DNA of 64,000 nt, taken from Streptomyces antibioticus. Lineage in GTDB: Bacteria; Actinomycetota; Actinomycetes; Streptomycetales; Streptomycetaceae. The position numbers and the translations under genes are program-made. The notes beneath the pieces are model-generated. The model was not told where the DNA came from, searched no databases, and saw only the letters and a program-made list of their open reading frames with translations. This document shows, in pieces, positions 1 to 7,864 of the stretch. The stretch spans positions 484,474 to 548,473 of the forward strand of contig NZ_KQ948427.1 in NCBI RefSeq assembly GCF_001514065.1, read 5' to 3'. Numbering within the stretch: position 1 is the first letter of the stretch; each line of letters begins with the position of its first letter.

Positions 1-69
1 CAGGGCCAGGTGCTCGATGCCGAGCGCGCAGGCGATCAGCAGCGGGGCCGGGGCGGGCGGGGTGCTCAT
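1..69 (-). CDS. hpnG: HpnG-like nucleosidase/phosphorylase, N-terminus only
   Basis: Only the first 23 codons lie in the window; the gene continues past base 1. The peptide starts MSTPPAPAPLLIACALGIEH, and the LLIACALGIE segment resembles the first strand of purine-nucleoside-phosphorylase-like proteins. In hopanoid clusters this place is taken by HpnG, which releases adenine from adenosylhopane. The ATG begins one base after the shc stop, so the two are probably translated from one mRNA. The assignment rests on position and a short peptide. Confidence 0.6.
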   Translation of the reverse strand, partial: MSTPPAPAPLLIACALGIEHLAL

Positions 70-70
70 C

Positions 71-2062
71 TCATCCCTCCCCCGCCGGTGCGAACGGCTC
101 TCCGTGGACGTACCGGCCGAGTGCCGTGAGCGGGAAGACCTGCCGGTAGAGGTGGTAGTTGATGGAGAAGTCCCAGGGGAAGCCGGTCCCGGTGAAGTAG
201 GGCTCGTCCCAGGAGCCGTCCTCGCGCTGGGTGGCGGCGAGCCACTCGACGCCCCGCTCGACGGCCTTGGAGTCCTTCTCGCCGGCGGCCAGCAGGGCCA
301 TCAGCGCCCAGGCCGTCTGCGAGGCGGTGGAGGCGCCGCGGCCGCTCCACTCCTTGGAGTCCCGGTAGGAGCGCAGGTCCTCGCCCCAGCCGCCGTCGTC
401 GTTCTGGACGGACTCCAGCCAGATCACGGCCCGGCGGATCGCCGGGTGCGCGGCGGGGATGCCGGCAGCGACGAGAGCGGGGACCACCGACCCCGTCCCG
501 TAGATGTAGTTGACGCCCCAGCGTCCGAACCACGAGCCGTTCGGCTCCTGTTCGGCGAGCAGCCACTCGATGCCGCGCCGGGTGCGCGGGTCGTGGGCCA
601 GTCCCTCGACGGCCAGCATCTCCACCACATGGGCGGTGACGTCGGCGGACGGCGGGTCGATGACCTCGCCGAAGTCGCAGAACGGCAGCCGGTTGGGGAA
701 GGGGCTGGTGTTGTCGACGTCGAAGGCGCCCCAGGCCCCGTTCCTGGACTGCATGCCGAGGTTCCAGCGCACCCCGCGCCCGATGGCGTTCTCCACCCGC
801 TCCGGGTCGTGGTGCCGGACCCGGCGCAGCGCGAGGACCACCTCGGCGGTGTCGTCGATGTCGGGGTAGTTGTCGTTGTGGAACTCGAACGCCCAGCCGC
901 CCGGCGGCAGTTGGGGACGCTTCACGGACCAGTCGCCGGGCCGGACGATCTCCTCGCCCAGCATCCAGTCCGCGGCCTTGACGAGCTGCGGATGATCGGG
1001 GGCCACGCCGGCGTCGACGAGGGCGATGGTCGCGAGGCAGGTGTCCCACACCGGCGACTGACAGGCCTCGATCATCCGGGCCCCGTCCTCGCGCCAGACG
1101 GCGAAGCGGTCCAGGGACGCCAGCCCCTCGCGCATCACGGGGTGTTCGAGGTCGTAGCCGAGCAGGTGCAGGGCGATGACCGAGTACACGGCCGGCGGCT
1201 GGATACCGCCCCAGCAGCCGTCGTTCTCCTGCCGCTCGATGATCCAGCGGGCGGCCGTGTTCATGGCCGCCCTCCGCAGTCTGCGCGGGGCGACCTTGCG
1301 CAGCTGGTGCAGCGCCTTGTCGAGCCGCTGGAAGGCCCCGTCCCAACTCGCCACCGGAGCAAGCGGCTTGGCCGGGTTGGGATCGTTCGGATCGGTGTGC
1401 AGCTCGTCCAGCGGGAAGGGCGCGGGCCGCACCGGCCGCTTGGCGGAGACGATCGTCAGCGGGACGATGGTCTGCCGGGCCCAGCAGCCGAAGTCGTAGA
1501 TGTTGAGCGGCATCCACTTCGGGAAGTAGATGAGCTCGGGCGGGAGTTCGGGCAGGTCCTCCCACTTCCACCAGCCGAACAGGGCGAGCCAGATCCGGGT
1601 GAAGACCCGCGCCGAGGCGATGCCGCCCCGCTCACGGATCCATGCCGACGCCTTCGCCATGTGCGGCGCGTCGGGGGCGTCCCCGGCCAGCCGCAGGGCG
1701 ACGTACGCCTCGATGGTGGTGGACAGTTCACCGGGTCCGCCGTAGAAGGAGGCCCAGGTGCCGTCCTCGCGCTGCTCGCCGCGGATGAAGAGTCCGGCGG
1801 CGCGGGTGGTCGACTCGTCGCGGATGCCCAGGAACTGACGGAGCAGCAGGTCCTCGGCGTCCATCGTGACGTTGGTCTCGAGGGTGCCCTTCCACCAGCC
1901 TTCGGCGTCCTGCCGCGCCAGCAGGTGGTCGGTGGCGCGCCGGACGGCGGACGCGGCGGCTTCGCGCACCCCGGCCGCCACGGGGGTGTTGATGTCGGTT
2001 TCGCTGGCCGCGGCAGCGCGGGGCGGCAGTGCCCCGGTGCTTCCGTCGGTCGTCGCTGTCAT
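71..2062 (-). CDS. shc: squalene-hopene cyclase
   Basis: A 663-residue protein of normal length for squalene-hopene cyclases, which cyclise squalene to hopene/hopanol at the membrane. Several QW-type repeats are visible (for example QDAEGWW near residue 51 and QREDGTW near 97). The catalytic acid motif DXDD is present as DIDD at residues 401-404. It follows the polyprenyl synthase gene after about 120 bp and runs straight into hpnG, so it is part of the hopanoid operon. The ATG is supported by the absence of a better upstream start. Confidence 0.97.
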   Translation of the reverse strand: MTATTDGSTGALPPRAAAASETDINTPVAAGVREAAASAVRRATDHLLARQDAEGWWKGTLETNVTMDAEDLLLRQFLGIRDESTTRAAGLFIRGEQREDGTWASFYGGPGELSTTIEAYVALRLAGDAPDAPHMAKASAWIRERGGIASARVFTRIWLALFGWWKWEDLPELPPELIYFPKWMPLNIYDFGCWARQTIVPLTIVSAKRPVRPAPFPLDELHTDPNDPNPAKPLAPVASWDGAFQRLDKALHQLRKVAPRRLRRAAMNTAARWIIERQENDGCWGGIQPPAVYSVIALHLLGYDLEHPVMREGLASLDRFAVWREDGARMIEACQSPVWDTCLATIALVDAGVAPDHPQLVKAADWMLGEEIVRPGDWSVKRPQLPPGGWAFEFHNDNYPDIDDTAEVVLALRRVRHHDPERVENAIGRGVRWNLGMQSRNGAWGAFDVDNTSPFPNRLPFCDFGEVIDPPSADVTAHVVEMLAVEGLAHDPRTRRGIEWLLAEQEPNGSWFGRWGVNYIYGTGSVVPALVAAGIPAAHPAIRRAVIWLESVQNDDGGWGEDLRSYRDSKEWSGRGASTASQTAWALMALLAAGEKDSKAVERGVEWLAATQREDGSWDEPYFTGTGFPWDFSINYHLYRQVFPLTALGRYVHGEPFAPAGEG

Positions 2063-2181
2063 GGCTTCCCCTTCGTGCAGTGTGCAAGTGGTGCTCTGCT
2101 GTGGGTCCGCCGTCGGCCGGTGCCCAGTGGTGCCTTCGGCACCGGCCGGCGACTACGCGAGGGCTATTCGACCGATAGTGA

Positions 2182-3312
2182 TCATCTCTTTCGGACGACG
2201 ACGAAGTCGGCGAGGGCCGTGAACTGCGCCCGTACCCGGTCGGGCATGTCGACGGCGTCCAGGGCCTCGACGGCGATGGTGTGCTGACGGCGTGCTTCCT
2301 GGGCCGTCCAGTCCCGGCCGCCCGCCTCCTCGATGAGGGCGGCGCGGGCCGCGAACTCCTCCTCGGAGAAGTTCTCGAAGTCGCTGCTCTTGGCGTCGGC
2401 GGCGAGGATCTCGCCGAGCCGCTCGGCGGCCGGACCGTCCGCCGCGAGCGCGGCCACCACCGGCAGGGACTTCTTGCGCTGGCGCAGGTCGCTCCAGGTC
2501 TGCTTGCCGGTGGAGACCGGGTCGCCCCAGATGCCGAGGAGGTCGTCCACGGCCTGGAAGGCGAGGCCCAGGTGGTAGCCGTACTTCTCCAGGGTGTCGG
2601 CGGTGCGGTCGTCCGCGCCGCCGAGCACGGCGCCGATGGAGCTGGCGCAGGCCAGCAGGGCGCCGGTCTTGTTGCCCTCCATCTCCAGGCACTCCTCGAC
2701 GCTGACGCGGTCGCGGTGCTCGTAGGAGATGTCCTGGGCCTGGCCGTCGATGAGGGCGCGGGTGGCGGCGGTCAGGCGGCGGGTGGCGCGGCCGGCCTCG
2801 ACGGTGCCGAGTTCGAGGAGGACCTCGTTGGCGAGCGCGAAGAGGGCGTCGCCGACGAGGATCGCCTGGGCGGGGCCGTGCACCTTCCACACGGTGTCGC
2901 GGTGGCGGCGCTGCTCGTCGCCGTCCATCAGGTCGTCGTGCAGCAGCGAGAAGTTGTGGACCAGCTCCACGGCGACGGCACCGGGGATGCCGACCTCGGG
3001 CTCGGCGCCGGTGACCTCGGCGGAGAGCACGGCGAGCGCGGGACGCACGGCCTTGCCGCCGTCGCCGGCCGTGGGGTTGCCCTCGGCGTCGATCCAGCCG
3101 AAGTGGTAGGCGGAAACGGTGTCCATGGGAGCGGCCAGGCGATCGATCGCCGCCCGCAGTACCGGTGTGGCCAGGGTCCGGCCGCGCTCCAGGAGCGCGG
3201 TCACGTCCACCGCGTCGGCAGCCTTCGAGGCCGGGGGCACAGTGGGCACAGTCTCTCCTCTTGTTGCGGTACCGGGGGTGCGGGGGCCTGCCGGATGCTG
3301 ATCGAGCATCAT
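2182..3312 (-). CDS. polyprenyl (farnesyl-type) diphosphate synthase of the hopanoid operon
   Basis: A trans-isoprenyl diphosphate synthase of 376 residues that condenses IPP with allylic diphosphates, here probably to supply farnesyl diphosphate for squalene. The first Asp-rich motif is DDLMD (in LLHDDLMDGD). The second is VDDLLGIWGD, with Gly at the fifth motif position. The ATG overlaps the hpnE stop as ATGA and is preceded by a GGAGG. The first 35 or so residues are Pro/Thr-rich and lie outside the fold, so a start further in is possible. The reading frame stays open upstream into hpnE, but that extension is not coding. Confidence 0.9.
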   Translation of the reverse strand: MMLDQHPAGPRTPGTATRGETVPTVPPASKAADAVDVTALLERGRTLATPVLRAAIDRLAAPMDTVSAYHFGWIDAEGNPTAGDGGKAVRPALAVLSAEVTGAEPEVGIPGAVAVELVHNFSLLHDDLMDGDEQRRHRDTVWKVHGPAQAILVGDALFALANEVLLELGTVEAGRATRRLTAATRALIDGQAQDISYEHRDRVSVEECLEMEGNKTGALLACASSIGAVLGGADDRTADTLEKYGYHLGLAFQAVDDLLGIWGDPVSTGKQTWSDLRQRKKSLPVVAALAADGPAAERLGEILAADAKSSDFENFSEEEFAARAALIEEAGGRDWTAQEARRQHTIAVEALDAVDMPDRVRAQFTALADFVVVRKR

Positions 3313-4703
3313 GCCGCCTCCTCTACGTCGAAGAGGTGACTCGGGCGGGGCCGGCCCAGGGCGCTCAGCGCGGCGTCCGCCGCACTCACGCCACTGCGGA
3401 CCGCACTCTCCATGGTCGCGGGCCACCCAGTGGCGGTCCACGCTCCGGCCAGGTAGAGGCCGGGGGCTCTGGTACGGGCGCCGGGCCGCAGCCGCCCGAC
3501 GCCGGGGGCGGGATCGAACGTCGCCGTCCGCTCCCTGGTCACGAAGAAGTCCGTCACCTCGGCACCCCGGGTGCCGGGCAGCAGTCGCTCCAGCTCCGGG
3601 AGGTAGCGCTCGCGCAGCACGGCGACGGGCTCGTCGATCTCGTCCTGCGCGGCCGACTGCGACAGCGCGAGGTACTGGCCCTCCCGCAGCCCGGAGGCGT
3701 CGGTGCGGTCGAAGACCCACTGCACCGGGGTGCCGAGGGCCGCGAAGAAAGGCTTTTCCAGCACCTTGCGGTCATAGACGACGTGCACGTTGAGGATCGG
3801 CGCGGTCCCGATCCGCAGAAGATTTTCCGGAGCGTCCAGCGCACCCTCGGGCAGCAGGTCATGGGCCTCGCGCTGGGGTACGGCGAGGACGACGGCGTCC
3901 GCCCGCAGCGTCTCGCCGGGAACCTGGACCGTCCAAGCCCCGTTCTCGTCAGTGGAGATGGAGGTGACGCGTGTACGGACCTCGGTACGCACGCCCGCTG
4001 AGTCGAGCGCCTTGCGGGCGAGCCGGTCATGCAGTTCGCCCAGCGGGACGTGCGCCCATCCGATGTCGGCGGCGCCCGGGTCGGACAGCAGACCGGTCTT
4101 GAACACCATCGCGGCGAGCCCCAGCGAGGCGTCGCCCGCGACCGCGTTGAGGGTGGCGACCCCGACCAGGTCCCACAGGGCCTCGACGGCACGCGCCGAC
4201 TGACCGTGCGCGGTCAGCCAGCTGCCGAAGTCCTGCGAGTCCAGGTCCGGATCGGCGAGGTCGAGCCCCTTGAGCGCGAGCGCGGCCCGGCCCACCTTGG
4301 CGCGGTCGGCGAGCGAGAGATGCGGGTACGTGGCGAGGCTGCGCCCCAGATGCAGGGGCACCGGCAGCGCGTCCCGCCGCAGCCTGCCGAGCCGCCGTCC
4401 CTCGGGCTTGTCGACGTCGACGACGGGCACGTCGAGACGATCCTGCAGCGGCGCCAGCGCGGTGCCCTCGATGCGGTCGAGGAACCAGCGGTAGGCGGTG
4501 CAGCAGCGCAGATAGACGTGCTGTCCGTTGTCGACGGTCAGTTGGCCGCGCTGGAAGGAGAAGGCGAGGCCGCCGAGGCGGGGCCGGCCTTCGAGCAGGG
4601 TGACGCGGACACCCGCGTCGGCCAGGGCGAGCGCGGCGGTGATGCCGGCGAGCCCGCCGCCGATCACGACGGCGTCCCGCCCGGACTGATGGCCGTCGGT
4701 CAT
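3309..4703 (-). CDS. hpnE: hydroxysqualene dehydroxylase HpnE
   Basis: A 464-residue FAD-dependent amine-oxidase/phytoene-desaturase-fold protein. The Rossmann motif VIGGGLAGITAALALADAG lies at about residues 10-30, followed by LEGRPRLGGLAFSF. With HpnC and HpnD it forms the three-step route from farnesyl diphosphate through hydroxysqualene to squalene. The ATG follows a GGGAGGG and overlaps the stop of the 46-residue ORF as ATGA. Its own stop overlaps the polyprenyl synthase start. The C-terminus (LYLAGAWTATGWPATMESAVRSG) is the usual FAD-closing motif. Confidence 0.93.
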   Translation of the reverse strand: MTDGHQSGRDAVVIGGGLAGITAALALADAGVRVTLLEGRPRLGGLAFSFQRGQLTVDNGQHVYLRCCTAYRWFLDRIEGTALAPLQDRLDVPVVDVDKPEGRRLGRLRRDALPVPLHLGRSLATYPHLSLADRAKVGRAALALKGLDLADPDLDSQDFGSWLTAHGQSARAVEALWDLVGVATLNAVAGDASLGLAAMVFKTGLLSDPGAADIGWAHVPLGELHDRLARKALDSAGVRTEVRTRVTSISTDENGAWTVQVPGETLRADAVVLAVPQREAHDLLPEGALDAPENLLRIGTAPILNVHVVYDRKVLEKPFFAALGTPVQWVFDRTDASGLREGQYLALSQSAAQDEIDEPVAVLRERYLPELERLLPGTRGAEVTDFFVTRERTATFDPAPGVGRLRPGARTRAPGLYLAGAWTATGWPATMESAVRSGVSAADAALSALGRPRPSHLFDVEEAA

Positions 4704-4840
4704 CGTGCACCCTCCCCTGCGCGGCCGCCGCGGTGGTTGATCGGTGCGCGGCCGGCCGTTGCAGTCAGGGACGCCGTGCCCTGCCGGAGGGTTGCCTGCC
4801 ACTTTTCTTCGGTGTCATCACCTTGGGCCGTTTTGTCCAT
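4700..4840 (-). CDS. 46-residue conserved-looking protein within the hopanoid operon
   Basis: A short ORF beginning MDKTAQGDDTEEKWQATLRQ and ending GGRAGEGAR. Its ATG overlaps the hpnD stop (TGATG) and its TGA overlaps the hpnE start (ATGA), so it fills the whole space between the two genes. The peptide is charged, has no membrane segment and no recognisable domain. From memory it resembles a short uncharacterised protein family seen at this place in Streptomyces hopanoid operons (possibly DUF6380), but this was not searched. The exact fit between both neighbours is the main evidence that it is translated. No function can be assigned. Confidence 0.7.
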   Translation of the reverse strand: MDKTAQGDDTEEKWQATLRQGTASLTATAGRAPINHRGGRAGEGAR

Positions 4841-5790
4841 CAGGCGCGCCTCCTGACGGCTCTGCGGGTCACATGCCGGGCGTCCAGTCCGGACAGCCCG
4901 CGCACGGCGACGTACGCCTTCTCCCGGCCGGGCAGCGAGACCCGGCCGCGCAGCACGGCCTCGGGGTCGCGCTCGATGCGGTCCAGGAGGCGGCGGTAGA
5001 TGCCGGCCATGGCGGCGACACAGGCGCCGCTGCGCCGGTCGAGCATGGGGAGCAGCCGGTAGCCCTCGGCGAAAAGGGCGCGGGCCCGTCGCACTTCGAA
5101 GTGGACGAGGCCCGCGAAGTCGGAGCCCTCCGGTGGGGTCGGCCCGCTGAACCCGGCCGAGCAGCCGAACTTCGCGAGGTCGTCGGCCGGGAGATAGGTG
5201 CGCCCGTCCCCGGCGTCCTCACGGACGTCCCTGAGGATGTTGGTGAGCTGGAGCGCGAGCCCGAGCGTGTCGGCATACTCCGGCGCGCGCTCGACGCCGC
5301 GCGCCCCCGGTTCGGTACCGAAGACGCCGAGCGAGAGCCGCCCGATGGCGCCCGCGACACAGCGGCAGTAGACCTTCAGGTCGTCCCAGGTCTCGTAGGT
5401 CTCGCCGCGGACGTCCATCAGGACGCCGTCGATCAGCTCGTCCAGGCCGCCGAGCGGGATCGGGAACGCCGTCGCGGCATGGGCGAGGGCGACCGCGACC
5501 GGGTCGGTGTCGTCCTCGTCGACCGCGCCCTCGCGCACCCGGGCCAGCATCGCCCGGGTGTCCTCGAGTCTCGCGGCCTTCACGTCGGGCGCCAGCGAGC
5601 CGTCGCCGATGTCGTCGACGCGGCGCGAGAAGGCGTACAACGCCGACATCGCGCGGCGCCTGGACAACGGCAGCAGCCTGATGCCGTACGCGAAGTTCCG
5701 TGCCTGCTGTCCGGTGACGGCCTCGCAGTAGCTGTAGGCGGCGAGTACCGGTGCGGACACGTGTGGTTCGGCCTCCACGGTCCGGATCAC
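4840..5790 (-). CDS. hpnD: presqualene diphosphate synthase HpnD
   Basis: A 316-residue trans-isoprenyl diphosphate synthase of the squalene/phytoene synthase family. It joins two farnesyl diphosphates to presqualene diphosphate. The Asp-rich motif DDIGD is at residues 59-63. The second motif is in LTNILRDVREDAGDGRTYLP, typical of HpnD. The GTG start overlaps the hpnC stop as GTGA, which shows translational coupling. HpnC next door is a paralogue, but its second motif differs (EHLQDVTEDLGRDRIYLP). Confidence 0.93.
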   Translation of the reverse strand: MIRTVEAEPHVSAPVLAAYSYCEAVTGQQARNFAYGIRLLPLSRRRAMSALYAFSRRVDDIGDGSLAPDVKAARLEDTRAMLARVREGAVDEDDTDPVAVALAHAATAFPIPLGGLDELIDGVLMDVRGETYETWDDLKVYCRCVAGAIGRLSLGVFGTEPGARGVERAPEYADTLGLALQLTNILRDVREDAGDGRTYLPADDLAKFGCSAGFSGPTPPEGSDFAGLVHFEVRRARALFAEGYRLLPMLDRRSGACVAAMAGIYRRLLDRIERDPEAVLRGRVSLPGREKAYVAVRGLSGLDARHVTRRAVRRRA

Positions 5791-6689
5791 CCCTCTCCTC
5801 GCAGAGTCACGCCCACCTCGCGCAGCAGCTGGAGCTTGCCGGGCTTGGGCGGGCCGGGAAGTACGTCGTATTCGGCGGCGGCGATCGCTCGGATCGCCGC
5901 CCTTCCCCCCGCCACGAACCCCGCGAGCAGCAGCTTCAACCTGCCGTGGACGCTACCCACCAGAGGGGCGCCTTCATTCAGGAGACTGCGGGCGTGTTCT
6001 GCTTCGTACGCAACCAGTGCGCGCACCGATGCGCCTGCGGTCCCCGTGGCGAGATCCGCCTCCTGGACATGGAAACGCTTCATGTCCGCGGCGGGCAGAT
6101 AGATGCGGTCGCGGCCGAGGTCCTCGGTCACGTCCTGGAGGTGTTCGACGATCTGCAGCGCCGTGCAGATCGCGTCGGAGAGGCGGACCCGCTCCGGGGT
6201 CGAGGTGCCGGTGACGGCGAGGACCAGGCGGCCGACGGGATTGGCCGACAGTTCGCAGTACGCGAGCAGGTCGTCGTAGGTCTCGTACCGCGCGACCAAC
6301 TGGTCCTGGCGGTTGGCGGCGATCAGGCCGAGAAAGGGTTCTGGGGTGAGCGCGCGGCGGCGGACCGTGGGCTGGAGGCGGCGCAGCAGGGGGTGGCGGG
6401 GTTCGCCGGTGAAGACCCGGTCGAGGTCGGCCTCGAAGGCGTCCAGCATCACCAGACGGTCGTCGGCCTCCTCCGGGGAGACACCGAGGAGCCGGGCGTC
6501 GGCGCCGCCGGGGGCGAGGTCGCCGTCGCCGATGTCGTCGACGAGGCGGGCGAAGCCGTAGACGGCCATGAGGTCGGCGCGCCAGGCGCGGGGCAGGAAG
6601 AAGGGAGCCACGGGGAAGTTCTCACCCGCGGCCTTGTCCAGCGTGCCGCGCTCCGGATCCGAGGCGCGGGCCCTGTCGGTCCCCGTCAC
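5787..6689 (-). CDS. hpnC: hydroxysqualene synthase HpnC
   Basis: A squalene/phytoene synthase family protein, 300 residues from the GTG at 6689. Motifs are VDDIGDGD near the N-terminus and VEHLQDVTEDLGRDRIYLP. In the HpnCDE route it converts presqualene diphosphate to hydroxysqualene. I chose the GTG (VTGTDRARAS) over an ATG ten codons upstream because the ATG-encoded extension (MCRPRPGQSA) is unlike the fold. The GTG also overlaps the stop of a 20-codon upstream ORF as GTGA. It is the first gene of the minus-strand hopanoid operon. Confidence 0.9.
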   Translation of the reverse strand: MTGTDRARASDPERGTLDKAAGENFPVAPFFLPRAWRADLMAVYGFARLVDDIGDGDLAPGGADARLLGVSPEEADDRLVMLDAFEADLDRVFTGEPRHPLLRRLQPTVRRRALTPEPFLGLIAANRQDQLVARYETYDDLLAYCELSANPVGRLVLAVTGTSTPERVRLSDAICTALQIVEHLQDVTEDLGRDRIYLPAADMKRFHVQEADLATGTAGASVRALVAYEAEHARSLLNEGAPLVGSVHGRLKLLLAGFVAGGRAAIRAIAAAEYDVLPGPPKPGKLQLLREVGVTLRGEG

Positions 6690-6748
6690 CGCCGACTGCC
6701 CAGGGCGCGGACGGCACATGCGTTGAGCTGGGGAGTTTCCGTAGCCAT
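6686..6748 (-). CDS. possible 20-codon leader ORF in front of hpnC
   Basis: An ATG-started ORF encoding MATETPQLNACAVRALGSRR. Its TGA overlaps the GTG chosen for hpnC. A GGGAG lies 11 bases before the ATG, a little further than usual. If translated it would couple initiation of hpnC to its own translation and could act as a leader. The only support is the GTGA overlap and the weak ribosome site; chance is a real alternative. Confidence 0.3.
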   Translation of the reverse strand: MATETPQLNACAVRALGSRR

Positions 6749-7072
6749 AGCCGTCACATCTCCCGTTCTACACCGCCGACCCAATACACACTATTTCGGA
6801 CACGCCGCCCAGCCTTCCGCGCGGCGGCCCTGACTGAGGGTGTGGGGCATTATCGCCCCACTTGCCGCGATTCGGGACCGGTACAGCTTACGTTGTACAG
6901 CTCCGCATGGATCGTCGGGGTGTCCTGCACATCACAACAACACACCGATTGACTTCAAGATTCCTTCGGGGTACCGAAGTTGACGTTTCCTTTGCAGACG
7001 CGGGGCCCCGCCGGAGCAGTTCCGCGGGGCCCCGCCAAGCGTCATGACCCGGTTCGTCCACGCCCGCGTGGA
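6749..7072. other. 324-bp intergenic region between the hopanoid operon and the ABC exporter operon
   Basis: This must hold the promoter of the minus-strand hopanoid operon. A TAGAAC (minus strand, 6770-6765) could be a -10 box, but I see no convincing -35 at the right distance. The region also holds a direct repeat of GTACAGCT at 6881-6888 and 6895-6902, a small hairpin CTTCGG/CCGAAG at 6964-6979, and the terminator-like palindrome at 7000-7036. No further coding sequence is evident. Confidence 0.5.
7000..7036 (-). terminator. GC-rich hairpin after the TagH-like gene
   Basis: The sequence GCGGGGCCCCGC occurs twice, separated by CGGAGCAGTTCC. The two arms can pair over about 14 bp with one bulge. 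It lies some 35 bp downstream of the stop of the ABC ATPase gene on the minus strand and probably ends the exporter operon. There is no T-run, as is usual in Streptomyces. Confidence 0.6.
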
Positions 7073-7864
7073 CTACTTGCCCGTGAACTTCTCGTACTCC
7101 TTGAGGACCTCTTCGGTCGGGCCGTCCATGCGCAGCTCGCCGCGCTCCAGCCACAGGACACGGTTGCAGGTGTCACGGATCGACTTGTTGTTGTGACTGA
7201 CGAGAAACACCGTGCCGGCCTCCTTGCGCAGTTCCCGGATGCGCGCCTCGGAGCGCTTCTGGAACTTGCGGTCGCCGGTGGCCAGCGCCTCGTCGATCAT
7301 CAGGACGTCGTGGTCCTTGGCCGCGGCGATGGAGAACCGCAGACGGGCCGCCATACCGGAGGAGTAGGTGCGCATCGGCAGGGTGATGAAGTCGCCCTTC
7401 TCGTTGATGCCGGAGAAGTCGACGATCTCCTGGTAGCGCTCCTTGATCTGCTCCCGGGACATGCCCATGGCGAGCCCGCCCAATATGACGTTCCGCTCGC
7501 CGGTGAGGTCGTTCATCAGGGCCGCGTTGACGCCGAGCAGCGAGGGCTGGCCGTCGGTGTAGACCCGGCCGCTCTCGGCGGGCAGCAGACCGGCGATGGC
7601 GCGCAGCAGCGTCGACTTGCCGGAGCCGTTGGAGCCGATGAGGCCGATGGCCTCGCCGCGGTAGGCGACGAAGGAGACACCGCGCACCGCGTGCACCTTG
7701 CGCACCCCGCGCTCCTCGCCGCGCTTGACGATGCGGCTGAGGGCGGCGGTGGCGCTGCCCTTGCCGGACTTGGCGCCGTTGACGCGGTAGACGATGTGCA
7801 GGTCGTCCGCGATGACGGTGGGGCGGGGGTCCTGGGGGACCGCCTTCTGCTCGGTGTCAGCCAC
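7073..7864 (-). CDS. polysaccharide/teichoic-acid-type ABC exporter, ATP-binding subunit (TagH-like)
   Basis: A 263-residue ABC ATPase. Walker A is GSNGSGKST, the signature is YSSGM, and Walker B is VLMIDEALATGD, the form common in TagH/KpsT/RfbE-type exporters. The family uses ATP to flip lipid-linked glycopolymers outward. There is no extra C-terminal carbohydrate-binding domain, so it is the short form. The GTG start overlaps the permease gene by 8 bp and follows an AGAGAGG. Its location behind glycosyltransferase and CDP-alcohol transferase genes suggests it exports their product. Confidence 0.9.
   Translation of the reverse strand: MADTEQKAVPQDPRPTVIADDLHIVYRVNGAKSGKGSATAALSRIVKRGEERGVRKVHAVRGVSFVAYRGEAIGLIGSNGSGKSTLLRAIAGLLPAESGRVYTDGQPSLLGVNAALMNDLTGERNVILGGLAMGMSREQIKERYQEIVDFSGINEKGDFITLPMRTYSSGMAARLRFSIAAAKDHDVLMIDEALATGDRKFQKRSEARIRELRKEAGTVFLVSHNNKSIRDTCNRVLWLERGELRMDGPTEEVLKEYEKFTGK

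Noticed and set aside
17-2287. A 756-codon plus-strand frame opposite shc
   Set aside because: It mirrors the shc gene on the other strand, gives a Gly/Val/Pro-rich protein with no domain, and is a usual by-product of GC-rich third positions.
2182-3720. N-terminal extension of the polyprenyl synthase to 512 residues
   Set aside because: The first 136 codons lie inside hpnE in another frame; the ATGA overlap with a ribosome site at 3312 marks the real start.
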